In this document: positions 48,201 through 61,100 of the stretch, in pieces
Layout of the letters: the number at the start of each line of letters is the position of its first letter
Numbering within the stretch: position 1 is the first letter of the stretch
Assembly (NCBI RefSeq): GCF_949628215.1
Contig: NC_134276.1
Span: 102,613,799 to 102,677,798, forward strand
Source of the DNA: Phalacrocorax aristotelis
Lineage: Eukaryota; Chordata; Aves; Suliformes; Phalacrocoracidae
Direction of reading: 5' to 3'
Length of the DNA: 64,000 nt
Made by a program: the position numbers and the translations under genes
Notes under the pieces: generated by a model
Database searches by the model: none
Told to the model about the DNA's origin: nothing
Seen by the model: the letters and a program-made list of their open reading frames with translations, nothing else

Positions 48201-51200
48201 TCCATCTACCTCAACCTAATGAAAACTCTGAGAATGGACCATGAACTAGCATTTGGGTTTTTTTTGTGTTGTGGGTTTTTTTTGTTTGTTTTTTAAAAAC
48301 AAAGACTTTCACTCTGTTAATAAGTTGAAACTTTAAGGAACAAAAATAGTTTAATTTAGCAACTGGAGGTGAATGGGTAGTCTGGGACTAGGTACAGATT
48401 CAAAAAAATTTCTTCTGATGTATAAACCATTGATATTTTGAGGCTTACAACCATTTCTACAAACTCTGTACTTGCTGTTGAAAGATCAGCACTGCCTTAC
48501 TTTTTTTCCAGGCCTAAGTCAATAGTGCAGAACACATTAAATTAATTTACTCTTTTAGTAACATTTTCCACAATCAGCCAGCTGTCCAAGCACAGCGGCA
48601 CATCTGAAAGTTAACAGACAGCCACTATTGAGAAATCCTTTGTAAAAACTGGCTCTGTGAACAAGCTGAATAGCAAAACACTGTATGTGTAATGGCAATT
48701 ATCCACTTGGAACAAGAAATATGTCCTGCGGGGCATATGAATCACTTTATGAAAATAAGCATCCCAGATACCAAGATCTCCGTGAGCTCTGTGCTTTTTC
48801 CTCCCTCTCTCATCAAGATGTGATTTTCACCAGCAAAAAGGGCAGCTGGAGCACTTTCAGATGAACTGCACTTGGCTGTTTCAGCTCCAGACAAGTTGAG
48901 ATTAGAGAAACATCAAATTGACCTCTCTAATAAAAATAGTTTTCAGTATTAAATGTCTATTTGTGAGTTCTCTACAAAAAAGATTTGCCCATATGTGTGC
49001 CTGTGTCTCACCAGACAGGATGAGCATCCAGTCCTTAAAGGCACACAAAAGGCAGCTCTGCACATCTGAATATAAATTCCCAGGTTTTGAGACTAAACTC
49101 TGTTAAGAATATATTAAGGGAAAACAAAAACAGTTCCTTCAACAAAAGTTCAATGGAAACTTAACATTAACTAACAAGAACATAGCTGACATTAAGTAAC
49201 TAACTAGCAACTACCACTATCTATGTAGGAAACAGGCCTCGCAGGGTTTTAGGAGGCTGACAGTGCAAGTTCCCACCCATCAACTACAATACGAACTTAC
49301 AGGTAACAAAGAGACTTTAGGGCATGCTCACAAGATACCCCACAGGTTAGGAAATTATCTGTATGCTTGTTCCTACACCTCCATGGCAAGCCATCATCTT
49401 TCTGATGTACGTGAAGAATTACTGGCAGGGCTGAACTATAATCTACATCCTGAACTGCAAAAAGGAGTGCTTTTCTTAACCAGATAAACTTCCTGATACA
49501 GACCCACAAACACCTCTGCTGCCACAACTGAAAGGATGTTGTATGACTTAGAGGAGAATCAAACTGCTAAACTTGGGGGCAGAATGTTCAGAATTTCTTG
49601 TCTGGACTCTCACTGAGCTCTGTTGTCTGGGTAAACCTATACCCTAACACCACAACTTACTACTGTACAAAATTTACTCTAATTCTCAGAAAGACAAGCT
49701 AGCCTGCTGTGATGGGCCTCATAGTGCTACAAGCTACGATGCTTCCACTAACTGAACCATTAGTTCAGAAGTTAGGTCCTCTTCTAGTCTGGGAACTGAT
49801 CTAACTTTATCTGCTAATCCATAGTCACTAGATTTGATGCAACTCAAAGGTAGGAATAAACACAGGCATATCCAAAACCATATACTAAACATAGGTATGA
49901 TGTTTTCCTTCTAAAATGAAGTATTTCACACAAAAGCCAGCTAAAAATGCAGTTCAAAACCAGCTCAAGATAATCTAAGCTGATGCCTCCTTCGCTACTC
50001 TCCTCCTGTAGTAATTCTGGTATTGACATTTTTCTAACCCTTGCTGAGCTGATTCAGAGTACCATCTTAGAAGAGTGTATTATTTCTGCTAGACTACTTT
50101 TCTGCTCTGTTTAGAGCCCTGAATCGGCTTATTAACAGGTCAGATGAAAGACAGAGGCAGCAGAAGTGTGGCAGGTAGGACTGTACCGGTGCTCACTTAG
50201 AATGGGTTACATATGATCATTTTGTATCAGGAATAGTGTGGCCAGCAGCAGTAGGGAAGTGATCGTGCCCCTGTACTCGGCAGTGGTGAGGCCCCACCTT
50301 GAATCCTTTGTTCAGTTTTGGGCCCCTCACTGTAAGAAGGACATTGAGGTGCTGGAGTGTATCCAAAGAAGGGCAACGAAGCTGATGAAGGGTCTGGAGC
50401 ACAAGTCTTGTGAGGAGCGGCTGAGGGAGCTGGGGTTGTTTAGCCTGGAGAAGAGGAGGCTGAGGGGAGACCTTATCACACTCTACAACTACCTGAAAGG
50501 AGGTTGTAGTGAGGTGGGTGTTGGTCTCTTCTCCCAAGTCACTAGCAATAGGACAAGAGGAAATGGCCTCAAGTTGTGACAGGGAAGGTTTAGATTGATC
50601 TGAGGAAAAATTCTTTCACAGAAAGGGTTGTCAAGCACTGGAACAGGCTGGCCAGGGAAGCGGTTGAGTCACCATCCCTGGAGATGTTTAAAAGACTTGT
50701 AGATGTGGTGCTTAGGGACATGGTTTAGTGGTGGACTTGGCAGTGCTAGTTTAACAGTTCCCATCAATGGTCTTACGGGTCTTTTCCAACCTAAATGATT
50801 TTATTATTCTTTTCTATGAAACTAAAGTCTTAATGTGCACAGAAAAGTTTACCTCACAACACAAGGGAACGACTAATCAAACCCGGGACAATGACTTCTC
50901 CAGTATAAGACTGATTAGTTCTCAAACTAGTAGTGCCAGGGCTTGAAGAAAATTGTTACAGGATGCAAAATATAGATGTTAAAAGTTTCTAAAACATTTG
51001 CAAAAGCAAATGTACAGTACTATTTTTCCTAAGCACTGCAATACTAAATATCATTAACTACAAAATTTTTTAAATCCTGTCTCAGAGGATATTATTGAAA
51101 TTTCTCTACTGTCTAGAAATTTATTATATAAAGGCTTTCACTGCAGGGTTTTATTCTTTGGCTTTTCCACCAACAGAAAGAATTTTAAGGAGTGACTTTG

Positions 51201-51998
51201 ATCAAGCTTTATATTGCAGACAGACTCTTTCATTGAGTTGTGTCCCATACACACATAATTCAAGACTTGTGGAAAAACCCTTACCACCTAGATTTATAAA
51301 AATCCAGTAATTTTTTCTTATTAACTTTTAAACCCCCTATTATTCTTAGAGACACAAAGAAGAACTCCTTCTCATCAAGAGATTAGTATTGTATTCAGCT
51401 ATGACTCTAAGATAATTCCTACTAGTAAATTAATTATCCTCTCAAACAGATGAGGAATATAAATGAGAAAACATCTTTCTTTAGAATGCCTAAAAAGAAA
51501 GAAAAAAGTTTAATACAGACATGTTCTATCAAATTATTCCAGGAAAAAAACCCAGATGAAACAGAATCTCTATTATTCAGTCAAGATCTTTCAAATAAAT
51601 ATAGTAGTTAGCTAAGTTTTGTTGAGAAACTTGTTCCCCTTGATTACAAAAATTCAACAATAGGGGAAAAAAAAGATAATAGACAAATATGGCTATCTTT
51701 TTTTAAACCTTACCTGGGGAACAAAGTAGTCATAGCTATTCTGATTTGTCTCTACAAAACTGCCAAGTTAATAATCACCATATGCAAGATTAATTTTAAT
51801 ATATGATCCACAAAGTTATTTACGACATTATGTTGTAAAATGCAACTATTATTGTTTTCCCTTTCCAATCTCCCATTCAGTAAAACTGCAAAATATTTTT
51901 TCTTCCCTTATGATCCACTGACTTGCAGCTACCACTACATCATCAAAGAAAGCATACCTCCCCCAGCTCCATTTTATAACATTTCAATACATCTCTAC
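45224..51998 (-). other. ITSN1: ITSN1 intron 25
   Basis: A 6.8-kb GT-AG intron. It contains the CR1 copy at 50222-50811 and T/G-rich runs near 46930-46970 and 48255-48297; I see no further exon. Confidence 0.8.
50222..50811 (+). repeat. CR1 LINE, 3' about 590 bp with ORF2 remnant
   Basis: The + strand is open for 113 codons at 50238-50579 and encodes the C-terminal part of CR1 ORF2: [71 protein letters not shown]. Downstream come the CR1 3' segments and the variant tail TCTTTTCCAACCTAAATGAT. It is a 5'-truncated, inactive copy antisense to ITSN1, and not a host gene. Confidence 0.95.
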
Positions 51999-52165
51999 CT
52001 CAGAATCTTTGAGTCTCACATAATTAGACGGGAAAACTCCTGATTTATCACCCAGTGTTCCTGTCCACCAGTCGCCATCTTTCTTTGTCACAAGAATCAT
52101 ATCACCTTGTTGAAAAGTTAGGTCTCCTTGTTCAGAACTCTCATAAGTATACATAGCAATATACT
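51999..52165 (-). CDS. ITSN1: ITSN1 exon 25: SH3C domain
   Basis: The 167-nt exon completes a Glu codon and reads [20 protein letters not shown], then [20 protein letters not shown], then [15 protein letters not shown]. It is one whole SH3 domain: AMYTYES in the ALYDY position, acidic RT loop, DWW and P-S-N-Y. Mammals have EFIAM where this has EYIAM. The domain takes part in binding dynamin and synaptojanin in mammals. Confidence 0.96.
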
Positions 52166-54314
52166 CTGTAAGAAGGAAATAAATACAGAATGGGGAAAAG
52201 ACTTGATACACTTCTCAATTATCATCTGCAAAACCTAATATAATGTAGTCTATTCATGGGCTGGATAAAAGACAAAATTTATTAATTACTATTCGTAGAA
52301 ACATCAATATTTAATGCACAAAATGGTATCAGAACTAAATACAATCTATCAAAAGGTTGCTTCTGGGAGATTTTTTTTTTTTGTAAGATAACTTGTCGGC
52401 AAAATTAAAAGGTACATAAATTATTAATTTGTATCAGAAACCACTCTGAAAACATGTTTCTCAATGGTTTCTGTTTTGTGCTTATGACTAGAATTTGCAG
52501 TCTTGGGGATGGAAAGTCTCAGTAGCCAAGTATCTGTAGATACAGTCTTCATTTTACATATGCTGTTTGGCTCTTGTATACAATGAATTCTTTCATTATT
52601 TGAAGCTTTTTGCATGAAGGGCACACGTCTCAGTGCATCTTAAGGCAACAGATGGCTGGGAAATGTTAAAACAAAGCCTGAATGTGTTCAGTTTTGTTAA
52701 AACTCAGACAACTACTTAGTATTCAAGTGCAAAAACACTAAAACTGATGTTGAGAAATGCAATGCATAATTCAATCAAAGAACTACATGAAAAAGTTTTA
52801 CATAAATTATTACAAAGAAGATTTTCAGACAATTCAGTACTGTTTTCTATAAAACTTGATATATTCTTATTTAACTGAGCATTATTACACTTCATTTGGG
52901 CATTAAACAGATTTCTAAAGATTATACCCTCTGCTTCTAGGACCAGCTCTGGACCTAAGAGCAGTTTGCAATATGTAACAAAAACGTTCAAGTATTTCAC
53001 TGCAGCTGGCAACTGTTCTATTTGCTTGAACACTAAATCTGACCAAACAGCTTAGCTCGTGGAAGTTTAGCAAGAATTCAAACCACAATTATTATCCTTA
53101 ATAAAAGCTAAGGTATGGTTTGTCTAACAACTGCAGCTGAAGAACGTACACATCTGTTTGTATGCATGTATACACAAACACACATTAAATATCATAACGT
53201 ATGCTGTACACATGGAATTTTGCCTAAATCCTTTAAATGTAACAGAAGATGCTAGATCCATGCTTTATTATTTCTTAAAAATACAACTTTTTTCTGAAAT
53301 GTTTTATTAAAAAGTTGTGTTCCTTTTTATACAAACATATAACCTGAGATATCCCATACTTCACAAAAAAGACTTAGCATTTCTACAATGGCTTTTCTTC
53401 AAATATATAGTGAGCAAGATTAGTTGTATTTTGAAATAACTGATTATCTCACTTTCCTTGTTACATGGATCTTTACTATTCCCTCCTTTTAATTTCTGTA
53501 GTGCTCATGCCAGTAGCAAATTAAATTTATCAGTAAATAGAGTGACTCTTTCACTTAAAATTGTATGTAGACTTGTCGTTCAAAAACTTAAGGTGTGCCG
53601 TAGAGATTATATACAAATGTTCACTTGTTACCTATATTTAGATTCACCGATTTATTCTGTGATTTACATTAACCTAGCTGACTCCGCACCGAAGTGGATT
53701 AAGAGTGCCCATACAGTCTGTTAACACAGCTCCTATGGAGACAATATCTAGCTGAAGGGTGGTAACAGCCAGGAATGCAGGTCTTTTAAAACCCTTTAGA
53801 GGGCTGACAACTATCCATCTGTGACTGAGGATCCATCTCTAAATACGAAGGGTAGCCTTGACCATAAGGATCACAACATTCTATAACTGACTGCAATCTC
53901 CTTCATTAAGAGCTTTAATGAAACACTGGAAATGAGCTTTGGTTGAGATTGAGACATTTATTAATAAATCCTGATATCACAAAGTACATGTACAGATGTG
54001 CTTATTTGGCCCTCTGCAAAAACCCATTCCAGATCAGGAATTGTTACCAAAATATTTATACAAGAAACAGTACGAACTACAGATGATATTTTAATGGCAC
54101 ATGAAATTATTTCTTCTATATACAAAACATACAAAGTCTTACTGTAATAACTTCAAATCATTCTAGAGGCAAATTGATTTGCACTTCAGTTTTAACAGGC
54201 CCGATCTTAAAACACTAAGATCTAATTCTAAGCTTGTTTCTGGTAATAAGCAGACTTATTCTATTTAATTACATAGTAAAACACTAATAATGCCATTTGG
54301 TTTGAAATGCTTAC
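52166..54314 (-). other. ITSN1: ITSN1 intron 24
   Basis: A 2.1-kb AT-rich GT-AG intron with no recognisable repeat or exon. Confidence 0.82.
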
Positions 54315-54397
54315 CTTCACCTGACATAGTTCCTTTTGTTGCTGGTGATGCTACTCTTTTCAGACTAGCAGGACTTTCTGAGGAACCAGAATCCATG
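54315..54397 (-). CDS. ITSN1: ITSN1 exon 24: SH3B-SH3C linker
   Basis: The 83-nt exon reads MDSGSSESPASLKRVASPAT and then KGTMSGE. It is a Ser/Pro-rich linker; the middle (SSESPASLKRVASPA) is identical to mammals as I recall, while KGTMS replaces the mammalian KPVVS. Several Ser residues are potential phosphosites, for example in K-R-V-A-S. The acceptor is cttctaaag. Confidence 0.93.
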
Positions 54398-55068
54398 CTT
54401 TAGAAGAAAATAATGGTTATTCAAGAAATTAAATCTCTTCAGAAAAAATATTATTGTATCTAAAAACTAAAAAATACATATGAATCCATAAGCAATTCCC
54501 TACATTTTAAAAGAAGAGACAGTAAATGTGGAAATTAAAGCTTTTAAGTACAATGTCAAGTCATGGTTACATTTAAGTAACTGCTTTAAATCCACAGGTT
54601 TCTGCAACTCCTCCTTCAGAAAAAAGAAAAATCTAAAAGAAGTCTCATTTGTATTACTGATGTTAATGTTGCCTTCACATTACACAGAATTAGATTTTGA
54701 GTAATGACAAGTGATTAAGTTCTGAGGTATACCTTTTTATTTCGGGGAAAGATAAGCTATGACTTACATAGCTGTAATTCATAAAATCCAATACACTGAT
54801 TTTTAGTTGCAAGTCACATAAAATTAAGACCATTCATTACGCTTTAGATCTTTTCTTGGTGATGCATGACCCAAGGAGAACTGAGATTAGTTTTATTATT
54901 CCTCACACAAATTTTCAGGGTTGGAAGTCAAACCCACCCCAGAAGACAGTCATATTAAAAAAAGCATTTTTACAGAGTAGATTCTAAATGTTAAAATTCG
55001 AGCATGCAACTCTTCATATTTAACTATTACAGTATAGAAGTAAGGCATGGTAAAAGTAAATAAAATAC
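54398..55068 (-). other. ITSN1: ITSN1 intron 23
   Basis: A 671-bp GT-AG intron with nothing further recognised. Confidence 0.85.
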
Positions 55069-55274
55069 CTCGTTGACTTCCTAATGGGGCCTGAAATAAG
55101 CTTCACATATGATTTAGGAAACCACCCCTTTTGTCCTTGAACCTCTCCAAACCACCACATATCTTGCTGCTCCAAAACTGTGATGATATCATTTTTGTTG
55201 AAATTGAGGTGGTTGTCTTTTTTCGCTCTCCAAGGATACAAAGCTTGTGCTTGAAGCCCCTCCACTTTTTCGCC
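55069..55274 (-). CDS. ITSN1: ITSN1 exon 23: SH3B domain
   Basis: The 206-nt exon reads [20 protein letters not shown], then [20 protein letters not shown], then [20 protein letters not shown], ending GPIRKST plus AG. It is a complete SH3 domain: ALYPWRA in the ALYDY position, a WWFGE Trp pair and P-K-S-Y-V. It is nearly identical to the mammalian domain. The acceptor is attgcattag and the donor is ACGAG|GTATTT. Confidence 0.96.
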
Positions 55275-56125
55275 CTAATGCAATATTAACAGAAAGTGGG
55301 AGAAGTCAATCATGCACCACCTCCAAAGAGCAGTCTGCTTAACAGAATTATATTTCTATGCTACTTATATAGCATCGAAATACAAAGACTCTCCCTCAAC
55401 TGTATAAAGCAAAGTAAATTAAACCTACAAAGTAACACCAGAAACGTTTACAGTCCTCCTACGTTTCTATCTGTTAACACAGAATCAGTACAATGCAAGA
55501 TTATCAGAGGTTTTGCTTAACAGGTTAAATGAAATTTTACAATTAAGATATACATACAATAAACCTTCATGAAGCTATTTTGGCAGGACTTAAAGTAAAC
55601 TTTATGGAAAATGATGCTTTGCTGCAAGGTATTCCATATACATTCCAATGTTAATTTTTGCTCCAAGTTACTAAGATATTTAGCATTTTTCAGAACACAT
55701 TAGCTTACAAGAACAGTATGTTGTTCTGCTGAGGGAAAGGAAATGCCTTAATGGATCGACAGAGTTCACCTGATGTGAAGCTTTGCCATTGCTACTTTAC
55801 TGTTTAATTCACTTTGGAGTGAAGGTTATCATCATGTGATTCAGGAAATCCCCAAGGAAGTGCCCCAAAACTGGCATCCTGCCAAAACATTAAGACTGGA
55901 CCACCAAGGTCTGTAGAAGCCAGCACAGAATAGCAGAACAGAAACTGCTTCATGTTGAATTCTGCCACTGGTTTTGCAAATGGATGTACGCTACCTGTTC
56001 ATCACTCCAAACTGAAATAGCTTACTTATCTCAGGGGACTGTTTTAATGCATGATCAACGCTCATACTTTGCATTCCAGATGTTTGTGCTGAGTCAGAAC
56101 AGTTTGAATGAATATATGTGCTCAC
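55275..56125 (-). other. ITSN1: ITSN1 intron 22
   Basis: An 851-bp GT-AG intron with no recognisable repeat or exon. Confidence 0.85.
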
Positions 56126-56285
56126 CTGACCCAAGACAGGAGAGGGAGATGATCCTGTAACAGTGGCAGGAGTGAAGGCTGATCGCTGCCGCAGCTGCCC
56201 TGCACTGGGAACAGTCAAAGATGGCTGAGCTGCCCAGGCATCCCAGTTATCAGTCTCCGGTTTCTCACTAGTGTTTGTTGGCCAT
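56126..56285 (-). CDS. ITSN1: ITSN1 exon 22: SH3A-SH3B linker with AP2-binding WDAW motif
   Basis: The 160-nt exon completes a Thr codon and reads [20 protein letters not shown], then [20 protein letters not shown], ending PSPVLGQ. The D-N-W-D-A-W segment is one of two tryptophan motifs in this linker reported to bind the AP2 alpha/beta appendage in mammals; the other, WADF, lies at the end of exon 21. The rest is Ser/Pro-rich and unstructured. The acceptor has an unusually long T19 tract. Confidence 0.95.
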
Positions 56286-57919
56286 CTGAAAAAAAAAAAA
56301 AAAAAAAGATAGTGACATCATTCCTACTGCTTTCAATTGAATAAAAACAGTCATGTAGGAAGCTTGTGCAGAAAAAAAAATTTCTACATTCCAGGTTACT
56401 TTCTTTCAATGACTCTTCCATGAGCATCATAACTCCCATGTGGAAGTAGTGCAATCAAACATAGGCTAACAATAAGTTTACCTTAAAAAGGCAATCTCTA
56501 ACTACAGTTGCTTGTCCTTGCTACTTAAGGCCAGCTGTTCCTGTAATTTAGTTTCATTTCTTAGCTCTGCCCCCATACAAAAGAAGTTCAAGTATTGCAG
56601 TCTATATTATACACAATGGAAAGAGGTAACTTAAAAAAAAAAATCATCATTCTCTCCAAAACTGGCTTGAGACCTTCACACCTGCACATCACCTTTCCCC
56701 TTATACATAATTTTGCTGCTTCTCATTCAAATCCTTACCTTTTTTCTTTTGCTTAAAATTATTTCCTACTGACTTCTTTCAATTCTTTAGAGTTTTATGC
56801 AACCTCTTATCCTTTTTGTTATCTCTTGTCCTTTAAAATGCGTACTAAATCTCATAATCCATATCTCTGCCTCCAAATACCCACTTAAATGAACAAAATC
56901 CCCTGAAATCTAGAAGTGTAAACAAAGCACCTGTCTTTAACCTAAGTTTCCTTTGCCTGTTGCTTGTGCTATTAGTTGGAATAACCAATTGTGGCCACCT
57001 AGATTGTAATGGTGTCCAAAGGCCACCACCATCCCATACCCCTACATTATGTCAAAGGCAGTATTATAACTGCTCTGGGACTTATTTATATTGAAACTGA
57101 ATAGTAATTATTACGAAAAGCATGAAAGCATGCATTATCCACTTGACAAATCTGTTTCTACCCTAAAAGTACAATTTATTCAAAACAATAAAATCCCATA
57201 TGTGCCAGACATCTCCAGGAAGCTCAAGATTTAGTCTTACCCTCACCCCTCAAAAATGACTGCTTTTAGTTAAGATAAAAAGTTTAAATAACTACTGTGA
57301 CCTATTTGATGAAAATTTTGAAATAGAACATATGTACTGTAATATTACACTAAGATATTTAATTTTAATTTATAAATATGTATTACATCATTGAAAGACA
57401 AGATAATTACTTACCCAACCCCATTTAACATAGGGTTGATAATACTGCACAGACCATTAAGTTGAGTTAACAAAACAGCTAGGGAAAGGCAATATGTTCT
57501 ACTTGCACCAGTCTTATTAATGTTGTGATCAGGAATTAATAAATAATCTTTTCACGTTAACTCTGTCATTATCATATTTCACATAATCCCAGCTGGAAGC
57601 TTTCAATGAGGATCGGTGTCAACTAATTTAAGAGAAAGAAGGTAAACACCTTGGGATTTCCACCATGTCACCCGTCCTCACTTAGGAATGTCTCCTATTT
57701 GTGATGTGTCCCTCTGCATTGCTCAGGCAGATATGATGGGAGCATGGTTCAAGTTCCACAAGGCTGCGATTTTAACTATTTACTACGGAAAAAATATTTT
57801 ACTTCAAACAAGCTATTTTTATTTTGCAGTCTTGATACTCTGGGTTAACTGCCCCCACAGTCAAATAAATTAAAAAGAACTCCACCACATTTAAGGTGAT
57901 AATCACTACCCAAACATAC
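56286..57919 (-). other. ITSN1: ITSN1 intron 21
   Basis: A 1.6-kb GT-AG intron. A19 on + (56289-56307) is the polypyrimidine tract of its acceptor; nothing else is recognised. Confidence 0.85.
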
Positions 57920-58164
57920 GTTGAACTGAAGTCTGCCCAGTTATTGGCAGTTGTAGTACACTCCGTAGAAGCAGGAGTTCCTAGTGATGTAGTGGTTTCA
58001 TGCACAGAAACTTTAGGTGCAGCAGCCACCTCAACTGCTGGCTTTATAGAAGCTGGAACTTCATTTTCAGGTATTTTCTCTGCATAGTTTGCAGGGAACC
58101 ATCCAGTTTTCCCCTTCAACTCTCCACCAAGCCATCCTGGTTCTCCAGTCTGGCTTTCATCCAC
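57920..58164 (-). CDS. ITSN1: ITSN1 exon 21: SH3A second half and linker with WADF motif
   Basis: The 245-nt exon reads [20 protein letters not shown], then [20 protein letters not shown], then a Pro/Thr/Ala-rich linker ending NNWADFSS plus AC. G-W-L-G-G-E-L and G-W-F-P-A-N-Y are the second half of SH3A, the SH3 domain that binds dynamin and SOS in mammals. The linker differs most from mammals here, but the AP2-binding W-A-D-F is kept. The acceptor is aatatgtctacag|GTG and the donor AAC|GTATGT. Confidence 0.96.
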
Positions 58165-61100
58165 CTGTAGACATATTAAGTTAGAAAGTTAAGAAACATA
58201 ACATACAAATGGAATTTTTACTTAAAACAATCCATCTGTCCCACAGTAATCAACTGTCTCTAGTTACAGAGGCGCACCACCTTCATTCCAAATACAAGTT
58301 CCACCTAGGTAGAATTCTGCTGTTATTTAATTTACCTTTGGAGGATTATGTTGACAGTATTCTTTCTATGGTGTATTTATAGGTAAGGGAACACTTTGCA
58401 ATGCAATACTGCTTTGCAACTCTTTTTTTTTTTTCTCCCAGGCCAAAATCAAAAGGATTTCTCGGTGATGAGGTTAGAAAGTTTTATTTCAGTCTTAATG
58501 CATAAGCTAAGCGTGGGTTTTTAAACAGTTGCTTGAAAGTCTGTCACAGTACAGCAAACTCAGGAGAAGTGAGTTCTAGATAAATTCCTTAAACATTGAT
58601 ATTTCTCGTTTAACTAACAAAAAAATTGCAGTTTTTCACAAATTTTCCTAGATTTTCTCTTGCAGAAAATACAACAAAAACCCACAGCATACTAAAAACA
58701 CCACCCATCAAACAATTCAAAACAAATGCACAGATTTGCTAATGTATTTATACAAAACAATTCCACAGTAAGTTTTCAAATCTAAATTTGCAGACCTCTG
58801 CTCCTTCCCCTCTGACATCATTGCCAAGCCATAAGGGACTGAAGCTGCTTTTGCAGCTGTATTTTAACTCCTACTTATAATCATGGTAAGCTATGATTTT
58901 CACACCTTCCTGTTAACCTTTCTTAAATATTTCACACATTTGTTCTCTGAGCTCTACTGACAGACTACTGTCTTAGTCTGCCATTTCAACAAAAGCAATC
59001 AGTCTAAATTCTGTGAGCTGAAGCTAACCACACTCAGCAAGAATCGCAGAAGAAAAGTAATTCACTATTGCTATCCCTGGTAAATTGATATGGTGGCTAA
59101 ATACCCCCAAGGAAATGTCAGTTGCAGAAACTTTTTAGAAGAAAAAAGGCAATAATTGTATTTGACAATAATTTTGGTTAATTTGGTGTTCTACCTATCT
59201 AATATCTTTGATAGGTCAAAAGAATCTCAGCTTTCAAGCAAACCTTACATATGAATAGGGTTTACACCTTTGACAGGTAACTAACACCTACTTTGCACAA
59301 TAATCTGCTGTGCATACCTGCAGATTCCCCAGCAGTGGTCAAGACACCCGTAAAACCAGGTCAGTAATGAAAAGCCAGATGGCTAACCCTACTCAGTGGC
59401 TGGGTTTTGGCAAAAATTTCTCTCATCTGTTTAGGCCAGTAGCAATCAGTATTTCAAAATATGTAAGAGTTTCAAACGACAGTGTAACTCAAGAGTTGAC
59501 TGTGGCAGATAACAGTACAGCAGTCAGAGATGCTTACATTTGTGCTTCTAAATCACCTGATGCTACTTCCTAAAAATCCATTATCAGTGTGAGGGATTTG
59601 TTGATAAAAGAATGCTTCATGAGCTAAGGAGTAAGAAATAGCATCCTTTTCAGTCAAAGGAGTTTTCAGCATATGACATACGAAAATAGCATATAGTACC
59701 ATTTTGAGCTAGGTGCTTCTACAGTTGGAAACACCTACAAATTCACTCTATCAATTTTAACAAAATATAATCCAATCAGCTGCTTGTTTGGAGGGGAAAA
59801 AAAATAGTGGCAAAAAAAAGGTGCAATGGTGCAACCTAGTCTCTCTAGACTAAAGGCAAGACCATTCTTTTGCCTAGAAGTGACTGAAACCAAAGCAGCA
59901 AAGCTTCTGCCTCTGATTGTCCCTAGACTACTCATTTGACCTGCTGATAGATTGCTTCGCCTTAGGCCAGCCGTTGACTCTTTGACTGCCTCCTGTTGTA
60001 ATTTGTATCCCACACCCCTCTTTCAGTGGAAAACAATCCGTATTTCTGCTTTTTGTTGGGTCCATCTTCTGTCTCAGACCCTATTAACTCCAAGCAAACC
60101 CAGAAATAAATGGACTACATGCTTGACCGGTTCAATGTGGTTTTACTGCAGTGCAGAGCAAAATTTCCACTGCAGCTCTGAATATGACTGTTAAAGCAGT
60201 AGTGAGAGTGATGGAAGGTCACAGCAGAGAGTGAGAGTGAATCTTGGAAGTGGGGGAGAAATGGATTATCTGCACCTGATGTCAAGCTGAATCATCTAAA
60301 CAGTAATAATAGTCACATAGTTTCTACTCTCAGTCAATTGATCAGGTAGTAACTAGAATCACTAACATACAAAAGAATCAGGACTGAAAAGCCAAAAATC
60401 TCTTATGGCGATGTTCTGAAAAGGGCATCTTTGAAATGAATCACAGTAATACAGAAACAACTGTGATTTTTCAGAAAGAAATGTTTTGTACAAGCAGAGA
60501 AAAAACCAACCCTACCAAAGGGTTTTAAAAACAACCTATTTAGTGACTCTTTAGAAGACAGTTTTAAGTTAAAATAATTCATAAAACAGCCTATTAGGAC
60601 AGAAAAATTTATGCTTATTCAATTAAGTTTTCTATGCATACTCATGAAATGGCACTTTGAAAGATAAGTTTAACTCTATAATTCATAAAAAAATCTGGTT
60701 TCTCAGTTATTCATATAAAATAGAATTTGCATCTGGTTCTGTAGTACAGTTCTGGAACTTTAAATAAATTCCTTTCAAGCTTTTAAAAATTCATTTGTTC
60801 TAGTTTCCTTATATTTTTACACCCACCATCTCCAAGTTCCTACGACAAACTTTCCCAGATTATTTTTTTCCAAAAATACAACAAGATTTTAAATGTACAC
60901 CTGAATTACAGCGTGTGTGGTTTTATTTTTTATTTATTCTACCATAATTTAGAGCCACTGCTTACAACTACTTCGTTCCAGCAACTGAACACAAGTGACA
61001 GGAGTAACAGCAACACAACTCTTAGCAGCAAAAGCAATAGGTCCAGTTAGTATCTCTGTCAACAGAAGGGCTGGCTTTGCAGTGGCTACTCCACCTTGAC

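Noticed and set aside
50238..50579. A 113-codon + strand ORF that might be a host gene inside an ITSN1 intron.
   Set aside because: Its motifs ([28 protein letters not shown]) are those of CR1 ORF2, and the CR1 3' end follows directly.
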